NCBI GenBank assembly: GCA_016712225.1
Contig: JADJRL010000003.1
Span: 4,353,501-4,417,500, forward strand
Source of the DNA: Candidatus Defluviibacterium haderslevense
GTDB lineage: Bacteria > Bacteroidota > Bacteroidia > Chitinophagales > Saprospiraceae
Direction of reading: 5' to 3'
DNA: 64,000 bases
Translations under genes and position numbers: made by a program
Notes under the pieces: generated by a model
Told to the model about the DNA's origin: nothing
Seen by the model: only the letters and a program-made list of their open reading frames with translations
The model's database searches: none
Shown here: positions 46,501 through 59,800 of the stretch, piece after piece
Numbering within the stretch: the first letter of the stretch is position 1
Layout: every line of letters starts with the position of its first letter

Positions 46501-47402
46501 ATGATTTCGTAACAAAGATATCTTTTGGGTCCTACTCTATCCAACAGACGTCTGACTTTTACAATAGCGCATTTCGGTCCTTGTCGAGAACATATGGTTC
46601 CATTTTTTTTATCTCCTATATAAGTGGAGACACAGATTTTAAAATCACCTTCCGTTGGAAAATCCAACATGATCTCACTGCTATTCTTTCCAAGATCAAC
46701 ATCATTGAGTGTCCATTCATAGTTTGGTTCACAGCCTTTTGGGTTTACAAATAATCTATAATCGCATGTTCCTTCACAAACGGGTTCAATGATACCACTT
46801 GCTATGTTATTAATATCATCTATAGTCGGAAGAACGGGTCGTCCTCCTGGAGAAGTATTAATAGTATAATTGCACGCTCCATCATTGTTATATTGTCCAT
46901 CGCAACCGGTAATCCATAAATAGTATCTTTTGCATGGTTTTAAATTCACCTTAAAGGTTTGACTAACGTTTGTTGGAGGCCAGGTACTTACCATGCATGG
47001 CTTACTACAAAAAGTTTGATCTCCACATAAACAATCACCCCAAATCCCCCATCGAACGGTTGGATATGGTAAATTCGAGGCAAAAGCACAATTTCCAATT
47101 GTCACTGTAAATGATTGAACGCCCCCTTGGGAAACGAAAGATACCCAACTTATTATTTCTGAAGTTTGGTTGCCAGTGGAACAATTGTCTGCACATGGTA
47201 GAGAGCCATTGCCATTTAATGTATTGCACCAAAACCCATTCAATTCATCAAGCGAACAAAATAAAGGCGCATCTTCACAGTTGGGACTTGCATATACATT
47301 TCGACATGGGCGGGGCTGCGAAGCCAAATGATTGCTTAACATAACAGTAAGCAAATAGATTAAGGTAACGAATGTTGGTTTGTTAAAGTGAAAATGCTGC
47401 AT
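43548..47402 (-). CDS. Cys-paired CDS-repeat protein with T9SS type B domain
   Basis: A 1,284-residue exported protein. A Cys-rich N-terminal region (CRNVYASPNCEDAPLFC onward, ~30-500) leads into 11 tandem ~46-residue repeats. Each has the form xxCDSxxINGxxYxxSGxYT, then a GCDSxLxIDLxIxKS half, two Cys per unit likely forming disulfides. This is the repeat class seen in many Bacteroidota adhesins (YTWNGTTYTTSG type). An Ig-like block (~1070-1180) precedes the type B sorting domain (IYIPNVFSPNGDNINDLFLP ... GDITLVR). It predicts a rigid surface stalk. The gene is alone, facing an IS1380 remnant upstream. Confidence 0.87.
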   Translation of the reverse strand: MQHFHFNKPTFVTLIYLLTVMLSNHLASQPRPCRNVYASPNCEDAPLFCSLDELNGFWCNTLNGNGSLPCADNCSTGNQTSEIISWVSFVSQGGVQSFTVTIGNCAFASNLPYPTVRWGIWGDCLCGDQTFCSKPCMVSTWPPTNVSQTFKVNLKPCKRYYLWITGCDGQYNNDGACNYTINTSPGGRPVLPTIDDINNIASGIIEPVCEGTCDYRLFVNPKGCEPNYEWTLNDVDLGKNSSEIMLDFPTEGDFKICVSTYIGDKKNGTICSRQGPKCAIVKVRRLLDRVGPKRYLCYEIMNGGNYKWHTQTIIAPGIYRESLADKNCCPFDSIVEFIGLPEPTTGKHNFISCDNQPYIDLLGRSHSLCKDHLYVLLKKTTDPFKCDSFITLTAVGVYDSIHWESKCVGGKVELSPNFNIAKKCQFGESYLFEYKWYKKNDSLRTPISTNERLIVDAVNEDYCFEVKIKVFLEDDSVVCVKTYCDSINEAEFIDNTEDIKLSFCDSAIINGQTYKQSTIFTQQLKNVFGCDSVIVTDLNIMKSNLTNLNFSGCDSVTVNNQLYTNKGIYKQRLTNTSGCDSILNLDISIGKSSQTNIVLSNCDSIVVAGKTYTISGNYNLLLQGSSGCDSTVNLNLSIPKGSSERFSFDACDSVNFNGQTYKISGDYIQAFNSRNGCDSLLLVHVNITKSNNAPYILSLCDSANINGTKYFKSGNYTQLLTSANGCDSLLNIELTITKSNSSFYKFTSCDSALINGQWYLQSGNYTQLLQNANQCDSTLNIDLNITKSSTGNTLSRSCDSVKINGIGYNQTGIYQQTLTNSNQCDSILVIDFTRLSKSYSALKYKSCDSILVNNQVYKKSGQYTQILANTNQCDSVLNLDITIDKSRTRDINETACDSVLVNGKMYNQSGKFTQTLSSSEGCDSILNIDIIIQKSSQAEISQTDCDAIVINNQTYSQTGDYTQLLRNANLCDSLLTIHFTRLNASTSELAFTSCDSALVNGKTYYQSGKYSQLLINSNGCDSTLGLDLIIKPGNPSTLEAGIDTSICEGQIIQLNGIFSGAAKFTWQSSHGSFDNPNGITTNYYPNSIGNERIYLSATDDCKQWLDSLAIHVFPRQIVHVTGDTIIDPCKEITFSASGGSNYIWTPASLIDCLDPPCSKVKLKSFEETRFTITTVGPCVVPANLNLSLSQIQSDIYIPNVFSPNGDNINDLFLPIFNCDAVTFFNLQIYDRWGNLLFESQNKEKGWNGKCQDVNLNPGVYPFVIQYALHGSERKLKTGDITLVR
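44310..45895 (-). repeat. 11 tandem ~138-bp CDS-repeat units
   Basis: In-frame repeats within the gene at 43548; each unit begins with TGTGATTCx on the coding strand and a second GGATGTGATAGC-like motif about 80 bases later. Units vary in sequence, so this is an old array. Confidence 0.8.
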
Positions 47403-47491
47403 AGTGGCAGGTATTTACAGTAAATATAAGAAATCTATTATTATTTTTTAAAAATTATTTAATTCAAAATCGTCAATGGGATAAATTTCTA

Positions 47492-47743
47492 ATGACGGCC
47501 ATTAGAAATATTCAATATAATTGTTTAAATATCGATATTGGAATTGAAATTGCAGACACAAGCTGCAATAGTCCAAATTGGCAAGTTTCAAATAGAATGA
47601 TATTTATCCTACCATTCTTACCCACTAGGCAGAAGGCTACATCAAGTACCTTAAGTCTATATAAAGCAGAAGAAATTTACAAGAGATATCGCTACAGTTG
47701 TTTTATTACTAACTTAAAAGCTCCATTTATTTTTGATTCCTAA
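47492..47743 (+). pseudogene. IS1380-family transposase fragment
   Basis: An 83-residue open stretch whose last ~65 residues follow the central part of IS1380-type transposases: DIGIEIADTSC, NWQVSNRMIF, RQKATSSTLSLYKAEEIYKR and YRYSCFITNLKAP. In complete transposases this is followed by YRxRAxxENRIKELKYDF, which is absent; the frame runs into a stop and then a terminator hairpin. The DDE catalytic parts and the terminal repeats are missing, so it is a relic. Homology was judged by memory of the family, without alignment. Confidence 0.55.
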
Positions 47744-47765
47744 TGACAATTCTGGGATAAAAAAT

Positions 47766-47801
47766 AAAACGCCAGTATATACTTTTATCTACTGGCGTTT
47801 T
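47766..47801. terminator. Bidirectional intrinsic terminator
   Basis: The perfect 12-bp inverted repeat AAAACGCCAGTA / TACTGGCGTTTT with a 12-base loop, followed by T6 on one side and preceded by an A-rich run on the other. It lies 40 bases beyond the 3' end of the giant gene (47841) and should terminate that leftward transcript. Confidence 0.88.
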
Positions 47802-47840
47802 TTAATCTAATTAATAGTATAATAAAAAGAAATGCAATTT

Positions 47841-50800
47841 TTATCTCGTAATGGTAAATCGTCTATTCACAATATTTTTTGAATCTTTAACTTGTAAATT
47901 ATAGTGACCAGGAATGAGTAAACTCGTATTTATTGTTTCCTTGTAAAATCCATCTTTACTAAATTCAAAATTGGGAATGGTCATTACATTTTTACCCGAT
48001 TCATCAAATATCTTGATTTCAAATTCACTGTCCGCCACTATACTTAATTCAACGTACAATAAATCATCCGTTGGATTAGGATAAATATTCAAGTACATGT
48101 CTTTATTAGAATTAACTCGAACGCTGATTGTTTTACTGTAAACGCCGATTCCATTTCTATCCACTTGTTTAATCCTGTAGTAATACACTTGGGATTTATT
48201 GATATCATAATCATCAAGCGTATATTCATGAGATGTATGACTTGGATCTTTATCTGCACTTACTTTTGCTATTACAGTAAATTTATTCTCAGATTCATGC
48301 CTTCGCTCCACTTCAAAATAATCATTATTCAGTTCAACTCCTGTTTTCCAATTTAATTCTGTGAAAGCACCATTGTATTTACCATCAAATCCTAACCATT
48401 CTAACGAAAGCACTTGATAAATTAATCCTGCATCAATGGATGGTTGGTTGTCACCAGCAAGTATTCGATATGTTCTTGTTGTTCCAGAACCATTTGTTCC
48501 ATCTACATCATTGTCAATTTCATCATTTCCTGCATGAGGCCCTGTAAATCCGTAACTTGTTGGCGCATCAAATTTAATAAAGTAATCGCCTTGAGCTATT
48601 CCATCTAAAGTGTATTGTCCATTGCTTTCAGTTTTTGATTCAGAGACTAAAGTACCATCTGGCTTATATGCATAAACTTTGACTCCTTCGATTGGCTGCT
48701 CGCCAGAATCCTGTAGCCCATTACTATTTCCATCTAACCATACATAATCACCCATAGTAGCTTTAATTTGGAATCCTGCACCTATATTCAAGAACATATT
48801 ATCACTGCTTATCGATATTTTACTTGTTGTATTTATTCCAAACTCATGAGTAATATCAGAGTCTTTATCTGGATTACCACCTCTATATGCTTCACTAGCT
48901 GCTAAATGTCCAGGTCTTTCAAATCGCACATAATACATTCCTGGTTTAACACAGCTAAATTTATAAAAGCCATCATCTGAAGGAGTACCTGGAGTAACTT
49001 GTGTACGGGTAGACGATACAGTAGCACCGGTCATTGCATTGATTAAAAATACATCCAAGCCGTTAATTCCATTTTCATTTGGATCAAATACGCCATCTAG
49101 ATCTACATCAAAGAAAACCCTTCCACTAATCATAGAACACTTAAGCAATCCAATGTCCCAAGTTCTATCATCTTCCCCAGGATTCAAATGTGTCGTTGCA
49201 GTAGTTCCAACTCCATTGCTATGATCTACATCGCTGTCTTTAAAATCTGGACCTAGATTTGGATCTGTAACAATCCAACCGTTTGGAAGCGTAAGTTTTG
49301 CATAATAATCTATTGGCATTAACTTATTAAATAAATACAATCCATTATTATCTGTGCTTGTAGTTTTTACAACTAGATGAGTTGAGGCATCATAAAGTAT
49401 TACATTCACACCCTTTACTCCTTCTTCTCCAAATGATTGCATACCATCACCATTTCTATCGTGCCAAACAAAATCACCATAAGATGCCAATTCAACTAAA
49501 CCAGCATCTATTGTGGCTTCTCTTTCACCTATATCCAAATGCGTACAAATAGTAATCCCAGATGCATCAACATCACTATCAATGAGATCATTTACTCCAA
49601 TGTCACGGAAAGTCCAGGCATAGTTTGCTGCGTATGGCGTTAGACTATAATCAAAACGCAAGAAATAATCACCACTGATTAATCCATCAAACTGATATTC
49701 ACCTTTGATATCTGTGGTGTCCTTTTTAATCAATACGCCATTACAATTATATAAAGAAACGATCACACCATTTATACCTGGGTCACCCATATTTTGAATT
49801 CCATTACCATTGATATCATTAAATACACGTCCTTCAAAAAGTCCAGTCACATTGATATCTATATCGCTACAAACCACACTGGTGTCATCAGGGACACCAT
49901 CATCATTGATATCTATGATTGCTTTATTATATAATCCTTCACCTGATTGCGGAACAGCTGGATTTGATGAACCGCATGCCGTATAAACATTGTCACCGCC
50001 AGATCCTGGGCTAAGATCTAAGGTAGTTTTTATAGTAAGATCATAAACATGCACTGCACCAATTGCAATGGTTTGATTATTTGCAAGGATCCAAGGACCA
50101 GCACCTGCTAATGCACCTCCAGGATTTCCCGGTACACTTGAAGTGTAGGATGCTGTATTTATCATTAAATCATCATCTAAACCTGGATCATCATTTAAGT
50201 CATATTGTCCAATTGCTCCACCAAGATTTTGAACTTTCACTTGATAATTTATGGCATGCATTCCTCCTCCTAGCGGAGTAATACTTGTAATGACTTTACT
50301 TGATTTAATATAAGGAAGATCACCACATGTCTCTACAGATTCTTCTGGAATACCATCATTATTTGAATCTATGCTAGCTCTGTTATAAATCCCTTCTCCA
50401 GATGATAAGTCTCCTGGAATTGAAAGTTGACCACAAGCAGTATATATATTATTTCCACCACTATTAGCACTTAGATCAAGTGTAAGTTTTACTGTTACAA
50501 AATAGGTATGTACGACATTTGCATTAATTGTTTGATCATTTGCTAAAATCCAAGGACCTACCGGAGCAAGAATATTACCTGCATTTCCAGGTGCATTAGA
50601 AGTATAAAAAGCATTTCCAATTGCAATGTCATCATCAAATCCAGGAGTATCCATAAGATCATATTGACCATTGGCTCCACCAACATTTGTAACAACTATT
50701 TTATAAACCACATTGTACATATTTCCACCTAATGGGCTTATGCTGTTTACAATTTTTGTACTTCTTATGTAAGGTAAATCGGCGCACGTTGTTGATGAAT

Positions 50801-53800
50801 CTTCTGCAATTCCATCGTTGTTTAAATCAATACCTATTTTATTAAATAATCCAACATGATTATTGCCACCACCAGGATTAGTAGATCCACAACTTGTATA
50901 GACATTATCTCCACCACTAATTGGACTCAGATCAAAAGTAAGTTTAACAATTATGTTATAATGGTGCGTGATTCCAGATAGTATTGTCTGATTATTAGCA
51001 AGTATCCAAGGTCCTGATCCTACTAATGCAGATCCAAGATTACCAGGTACATCCGAAGTATAATTTGCAGAACCAATAGTAATATCATCATCAAAACCGG
51101 GTTGATCAACCAAATCATATTGACCCATTGCTCCACCAATATTAGTTACGTTTAAAGCATAATTTACCATATACATATTACCGCCTAAAGGTGTAATTCC
51201 AGAAACAGATTTACTACTAATAACATAAGGCACATCTGCGCAAACCTTTTCTGTCTGGTCGATTATTCCATCATTGTCGGTAGTTATATAAGATTGATTA
51301 AACAAACCTTCACCAGAACTTGGATCTCCGGGAATGGATGTTTCGCAAGGCGTATAAATATTATTTCCTCCAGATCCAACAGTAAGGTTTAATGTAAGCT
51401 TAACTGCTAAGTTGTAAGTATGAATGGACCCAATGCCAATACTTTGATTATTCGTTAATACCCATGGACCATTTCCAAGTAAGTTGCCACCTGGATTTCC
51501 TGCAGCATCACTGGTATATGAGCTTGTATTGATTACAAAGTCATCATCAAATCCTGGTTGATCAATTAAGTCATAATGTGTAACAGTTCCTCCAAGATTG
51601 TTTACCACAATGTTATAATTTACAATATACATATTGCTTCCAAGTGGAATGATACTGGCTATTGTTTTATTATGGACAACATATGGAAGATCAGAACAAA
51701 CAAAGAATGTATCATCTGATATTCCATCATTATCTGAATCTAAAAATGAAGCGTTATACAAACCTTCTCCAGGAGAAGGCGTACCAGGAATTGTTGAACC
51801 ACATGCTGTGTAAACATCATCGCCTCCTGATCCTGCTGTCAAATCAATCGTTACATTTATCGTTATGGTATACATCTGTGAGCTGTTAGCAGCAATCAAT
51901 TGATCATTAGCTAATATCCAAGGACCATTACCAATTATTGCATTACCAGGATTACCAGCTGCATCACTAATAAATGAGGCACTGTTTATAATTACATCAT
52001 TATCAAATCCAGGGAAATCTGACAAATCATAAGATCCTGCTGCACCATTGTTATTGACCGTAATTTTATATACTAAGTTATATTCAAACGGATTGGTCTG
52101 AGTAGCCGACACGAATGATTTAATATGCGATATTCCAGAAATACAATTTTCCGGAGCAATAAAATTAGTTGATGTACTACATTGAGAGCCATCACTAAAA
52201 GTTGCGGTTACTACATGATTCAATCCATCAGCAATTAATCCATTAAGGCTATATGCTTGAGGACTTGTAAATGGCGGCAAAAATACTTGTTGGTTGGCTC
52301 CAACATTAACTGTCAATGTACCTGTAGATGGTGGATTCAACATTGAAATGGATCCATTTAAAACATAATTATTTGATTGCGAATTACATGATCCGGCCAC
52401 TGCAGTTAAGGACGATATACCTTGCTGTACAATGGTCGTGGATGCCGTATTGCTGCACCCATTTGCGTCAGACACAGTCACTGTGTATGACGTAGGGGCC
52501 AAACCATTTACATCAGCTGTTGTCAACCCATTACTCCACAAATAAGTATATGCAGGAGTACCTAAAATTGCTTCGGCATGTGCTGTACCATTGTTTAATC
52601 CTATACATGAAGCTGTATTAGAAATACTTACTATTGGTATAGGATTAACCGTCACATCTACTATGAATGAATTTCCAACACAGCCATTTGGCGCTGTGGG
52701 AATAACGGTATATCTGACAACACCAAGCGATGAATTACTTGTATTAGTCAATGCCTGTACAATGGAGTTACTACATGCCCCACCACAATTACTATATCCG
52801 TTGATTGTAGCTCCAAATAATTGCATTGCAGTCCAAGTAAATGTAGTACCAGGTATTGTAGTATTTAAAACTATGTTTATACTAAGTCCACTACAAATTG
52901 TTTGTGAATTTCCTGAACCAACGGGTTGTTGATTCACTGTAATAGTGACAGTATCAGAACAATTATTTATGGTAGTATAAATAAAATGATAAATGCCAAG
53001 AGCACTAAAATTATTAACCTGTGTCATTGCTGATGATGGAGAAACAATATTTGCTGTTCCTGGATTGCCCGTTTGTGCAGTCCAAGTTCCTACACCCGTG
53101 CTATTCAAAGTAGCAGCACCTCCGGGAATAATAGCACAAATAGTTTGATCTAATCCTGCATTTGGTTTTGCATTCACAGATACTATTAATGTATCCGTGC
53201 AAGAGCCAAATTCAAAAATAAAATTATATGTACCAAAAGCAGTTGTTCCAAAATGAGCGTTTGCAACCCCGTTACCTAGTCCATCAAGTATTACTCCTGG
53301 TGGATTTCCAATTTGTTCTGTCCAAGTTCCACCAGATGGTGAACCTGTCAAAGTCACATTTTGACCACCACAAATATTGCTAATATCTATACCCGCACTA
53401 GGTTTAGAAGTTATTGTAACACTTAAGGTATCTGAACATCCAAGTGCAGTAGTAAAAATGAAATTATAGACTCCAGCTGCATTGAAATTTGTGATATTGG
53501 CTGTAGTAGAATTAACTGTTGTTATTGTAGCAGCACCTGGATTACCTGATTGTGCTGTCCACACTCCAGCGATATTTGCAATGACCGTTGCAAGTCCTCC
53601 TGGTAATGTTATACATGATAAATTTTGATTAACACCAGCATTTGGTTTAGGATCTACTGTTATGTTCATTGTATCAGAACATGTACTTGTTGCATAAATG
53701 AAATGATAAACACCAATTGCAATTCCTGTAAAAATGATCGTAGAAACTCCGTTTACGGTAGTACCTACAATCGCACCAGCGGGATTTCCAATTTGTTGAC

Positions 53801-56800
53801 TCCACGTTCCTCCATTTGGGGTTCCTGTAATGACTACATTTTCTCCACCACAAACATTCACTATATCTTCACCTGCAAAACAACATACTAAACTATCACC
53901 ATTTGAGCCTCTGGTATCAACAAATGCTCCATATACTCTGATCCTGTTAATCAAACTAACTAAACTTCCTGCTGAGATTCTTACCTCATCATATGGCAAG
54001 CTAGTCTTGAAGCCAACATTATGGATTCCAGGACCAGGACCTATAAATATTCCTAATAAGCTTAGTTCCAATAAATTTGTTCCACTCTTACATTCTTGTT
54101 GAACCCCATTATTGTAAGTACAGATAGTTAGTGAATTAAATAAATCTAATTGTATTAAAGCATTTTCATCTTCTATAGTAAATCCTACACTGCTTCCTTG
54201 TGGAAAAGTCATTACAGGATTCAAAACTGCAATGGATCCCTTTCCAATTGCTCCTACTGTTGTTGTTATCTTACCAAAATCAGTATTACTTCCTGTAATT
54301 ACATTTGGTGCATTTGCAACTGAGCACCCTACGCATACTCCGCCACTTATTCCTGTCAATTGTCCATCTATTATTACCGGGAATTCTGGACTCGTCAACC
54401 AATATGTCTGATTACATTCTAAATCAACTGGACAGAAGCCTTCCAATATTCCCGAATATACTCTCGTAACTCCCAATTCAACACCTAAAATATCTGCATC
54501 TAATTCAAGCGTCACTTCATCAAAAGTCAAATTAGTTACAAATCCTACAGTACGTCTACCATCATTTGTTATCAGTGAACTGTTCACGGAAACCAATTGA
54601 GTTAAACCAGTCTTTGTTTCACGCAAGACACCATCCAAATAAGTTCGCACAGTTATTGCATCCAACAAAGTTGCATTTAGAATATTGGTATTCAAAATAT
54701 CAAAACCTGCAAAATTCCCTGCACTATAATCTGTGAGTTGATCTTTCACCGATATGCTTCCTGTAGTTCCAACATTTACTACCATAATTATACTTGCATA
54801 GTTGGTCGTATCACTATCCAATAAATGATTTGTATTGTTCACACTGCATCCAATACAAGCTATTCCATTTATCCCAGTGTGAACCCCATTCACAAATACA
54901 GGATATACAGGACTTGTTATAGCCACTGGTTCATTACATGGTAACATCGGTCCAGGGCAGAATTTTTCAATCACAGCACTGTATACTTGGGTTACATTCA
55001 AAACACCTAATAAATTTGTAATCTCAAACTTAATTTCGTCAAATGACTGAGTTGTTACAAATCCTACCAATTGCTCTCCAGTACCATTCAATAAACTAGA
55101 ATTCAAAGATAACAAGGTACTAACAGAAGAACTTTCCTGCAATACACTATCTTTATATGTTCTAATAGTTATACCAGATAATAAATCGAGTCCCACCAAT
55201 TTCAAATTTTTGATGTTGAACCCTGCAAATGTTCCAGCAGGATAATTCGTGAGTACATCTTTTACAGAAATAGATGCTACTGTACCAATTGCAGCTGTTA
55301 AGTTGATTGTTGCAAAATCACTAGTATTCATTGATATTACATGCTCGGAATTGTTGATCGAACAACCAATACATGCAATTCCAGAAATCCCTGTCCTAGC
55401 TAATTCAATTACAGATGGAAATTCATCATTGTTTAATTGTGTTTGTATATTACAATCTGGTGCTGGTCCAGGACAAAATTTTTCTATAACAGCATGGTAT
55501 ACTTGTCCTGAAAATAATACACCAACCAAAGTTGTATATTGTATTCTTATTTCATCAAAATCACCTGTTGTAATAAAACCCAAAGTTGCATTGCCTGCTC
55601 CATCAATAATACTAGCTTCAATACCAATTAGACTTGTTACTACATCACGACCTTCAACAAATACACCATCATTGTATGTTTCTATTCTTACTTTAGATCC
55701 AATTGATCCTGATACCAAATTCAAAGATGAAATTTTAAATCCTGCAAAATATCCGGCAGGATAAGTATCCGGTATATCGATATCTTTAACGCTGTATTCA
55801 ACAGCACAGCCAAGGCCAGTTATGGTAAATCCCGCAAAATTTGTGGAATCCGGATCTGTTAAATTACTTGTTGCTCCTGTAGTTGTAAAAACACAAACTA
55901 TGCCTGAATTATGCCTAGTCGGTACTAAATTATCATAAATTAATCCATTGACCAAGGCAGACTTTTTATTACATATCTCCACTATTAATTTTAATGATAC
56001 AACAACCATGGCAGTGTCTGAGCAGATCTCTGAATTCGTAAACACAAATCCATAGCTTCCTGCGACACTAAAATTGGTTATCGTTGTTGTTGGTGAATTT
56101 ATATCTGTAATTGTGGCTGTGCCGGGATTCCCAATTAAGGCACTCCAAGTTCCAATGCCACTTCCATTCATTAATGCAACTCCACCAGGAAATACTGGAG
56201 TGCCAATATTCTGATCATTCCCAGCATTCGACTTTGGTGTTGCAATAATTCCAACTGTGTCAGAACATGTTCCAAAAGTATATTTAAAATTGTATAATCC
56301 ATTTGCACTTGTAGCAAAACTTACATTCGCGACTCCACCAATGGTAGCGCCTAATGTCGCTCCTGAAGGATTTGTAATAAGCTCACTCCAGATGCCACCG
56401 ACAGGTGTTCCAATTAAATTTGCAGATTGCCCTCCACATACATTCGAGTCATCTGATATTCCGGTAACAGCGCGGCTAATTGTTATACTAATTGTATCCT
56501 TGCATCCGCCAACGGTTGTCCAGATGTAATGATATATCCCTTCAGCACTAAAATCGGTAATCGTTGTAACAGGTAGATTTGGTAATGTGATTGTTGAGGT
56601 TCCGGGATTTCCAGCTTGTGCAGTCCAGGTTCCTATGCCGATTGCAGCTGTTATTGCAATGGCATCTTCAATTATTGGAACACAATTTAATGTGATATCG
56701 ATTCCTGCGATTGCTTGTTTTGTAATCGTAATTGATATCGTATCCTTGCATCCACCAATTGTTGTCCAGATGTAATGATAGGTGCCTTCAGCACTAAAAT

Positions 56801-59800
56801 CGGTTATCGTTGTAACCGGTAGATTTGGTAAAGTGATTGTTGATGTTCCAGGATTTCCAGCCTGTGCAGTCCATGTTCCAATGCCTACTGCTGCTGTTAT
56901 TGCAATAGCATCTTCAATTATTGGAACACAATTTAATATGATATCGATTCCTGCGATTGCTTGTTTTGTAATCGTAATTGATATCGTATCCTTGCATCCG
57001 CCAACTGTTGTCCAGATGTAATGGTAGGTACCTTCAGCACTAAAATCAGTTATCGTTGTTACGGGTAGATTTGGTAAAGTGATTATTGATGTGCCAGGAT
57101 TTCCAGCCTGTGCAGTCCATGTGCCTATGCCTACCGCTGCTGTTATAGCAATGGCATCTTCAATTATTGGAACACAATTTAATGTGATATCGATTCCTGC
57201 GATGGCTTGTTTTGTTATCGTAATAGATATCGTATCCTTACATCCGCCAACTGTTGTCCAGATGTAATAGTAGGTGCCTTCAGCACTAAAATCAGTTATC
57301 GTTGTTACAGGTAGATTTGGTAAAGTGATTGTTGATGTACCAGGATTTCCAGCCTGTGCAGTCCATGTTCCAATGCCTACTGCTGCTGTTATTGCAATGG
57401 CATCTTCCAAGATCGGTACACAATTTAATGTAATATCAATTCCTCCTATAGCTTGTTTTGTAATCGTAATAGTTATAGTATCCTTGCATCCTCCAACTGT
57501 TGTCCAGATGTAATGATACATTCCTTCAGCACTAAAATCAGTGATTGTTGTAACTGGTAAATTTGGTAATAAAATGGTCGAAGTGCCAGGATTTCCTGCT
57601 TGCTCACTCCAGCTTCCTATGCCTACAGCTGCAGTAATTGCAATGGCATCTTCAATTATTGGAACACAATTTAATGTGATATCGATTCCTGCTGTAGCTT
57701 GTTTTGTTATCGTAATGGATATGGTATCTTTACATCCTGTTATGTTTGTCCAAATATAATGGTAAATGCCTTCTGCACTAAAATCTGTAATCGTTGTAAT
57801 TGGTAGATTGGGTAAGGTAATCGTAGAAGTACCTGGGTTGCCAGCTTGTTCACTCCACATTCCTAGGCCTACTGTGGAAGTAATTGCAATAGCATCTTCC
57901 AATATAGGTACGCAATTTAAAACTATGTCGATTCCTGCACTGGAGAATGAGGTTATATTTATGGCTACTGTATCTTTACATCCATTAGAATTAGTCCAAA
58001 TAAAATGGTAAGTGCCAAAAGCGGTAAAAGCAATTATTGTTGTCGTAGGTGAATTTGGTAATACAATTATAGCAGTTCCTGGATTCCCTGCTTGTGGAGA
58101 CCAAGATCCTGTTCCACTTGCATTCATAAATGCAATTAATCCAGGCAAAATAGTGATACAATTGAGATCTTGATCTGGACCAGCATTGGGTTTAGCATTT
58201 ACTGTGATACTCATCGTATCTGTACACGTGCTTGTTGCATATATAAATTTATACACTCCAACTGCTATTCCTGTAAAGCTTACACTAGCTACCCCATTTA
58301 CAGTTGGTCCAACTATTGCCCCAACTGGATTTCCCACTTGTTGACTCCATGTTCCTCCATTTGGTGTTCCTGTAACCAACACATCCTGACCTGCACAAAT
58401 ATTAAAAATATCTTCACCTGCATAACAGCATACTAAACTGTCTCCATTTGAAGCTCGAGTATCTACAAAGGCACCATAAACTCTTATTCTATTGATCAAA
58501 CTGACCAAACTTCCTGCAGATATTCTTATCTCATCATAAGGCAAAGTAGTCTTAAAACCAACGTTATGTATCCCAGGACCCGGACCTATAAATATTCCTA
58601 ACAAGCTTAGTTCCAATAAATTTGTCCCACTCTTACACTCTTGCGGCATTCCATTATTGTACGTACAGATTGTTAATGAATTAAATAAATCCAATTGCAC
58701 TAAGGCATTTTCATCTTCTATAGTAAATCCTACACTACTTCCTTGTGGATAAGTCTTTATCGCATCCAAAACTGCTATTGAACCCACACCTAATGCGCCT
58801 ACTGTTGTTACTATTTTTCCATAATCCAAATTACTAGTTGATATTACATTTGGAGCATCTGAAACGGAACATCCAACGCAAACTCCTCCACTCACTCCAG
58901 TCAATTGCCCATCTATTATTACTGGAAATTCTGGACTCGTCAACCAGTACGTTTTATTACATTCTAAATCAACATTACAAAAGCCTTCAAATATTCCACC
59001 ATAAACACGGGTTGTGCCTAAAGCCAATCCTAAAATATCAGCATCTAGTTCAATGGTGACCTCATCAAAGGACAAACTTGTTATAAAGCCTACAGTGCGA
59101 CGGCCATCATTAGTTAGCAATGAATTATTTACTGATAACAATTGTGTTAAACCAGTTTTGGATTCACGTGGAACTCCATTCAAATAAGTTTTGATTTTAA
59201 TTGCATCTAAAAGGGATGCACTTAAGAAATTTGTATTTAAAATATCAAATCCAGCAAAATGTCCAGCTGAATAATCAGTTAATGCATCCTTAACTGATAT
59301 GCTTCCTGAAATTCCAGAATTCAATAACAAAACAATACTTGCATAATTACTGGTATCACTATCCAGTAGATTATTTGTATTGTTTATACTACAGCCAACG
59401 CATACTCCTCCATAAATACCAGTTTGTGCACCATTAACATAAACAGGATATTCCGGAACTGTTAGTGCCACTGGTTCATTACAAGGCAGAACAGGCCCTA
59501 CACAAAAACTATCAACAACAGCACTGAAAACTTGTGTTACATTAGCAACACCTAATAAATTTGTAATTTCAAACTTAATCTCGTCAAATGACATAGTGGT
59601 TACAAATCCAACCAATTGTTCACCTGTTCCATTTAATAAACTTGAATTCAAAGACAGCAAAGTGCCACCAACCGTTGAATTCTCCTGGAATACGCTATCC
59701 TTATATGTACTAATAGTTATTCCTGATAACACATCTAAACCTACCAATTTCAAATTTCTGATGTTAAATCCTGCAAATGTCCCAGCTGGGTAATTTCTTA

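Noticed and set aside
56257..58011. Series of plus-strand ORFs repeating every 246 bases
   Set aside because: They are shadows of the 82-residue repeats of the giant gene in the antisense frame, repeated because the DNA is.
49850..58160. Possible CRISPR-like array from regularly spaced repeats
   Set aside because: Repeats are long, in frame and encode a protein; there are no short palindromic repeats with unique spacers and no cas genes.
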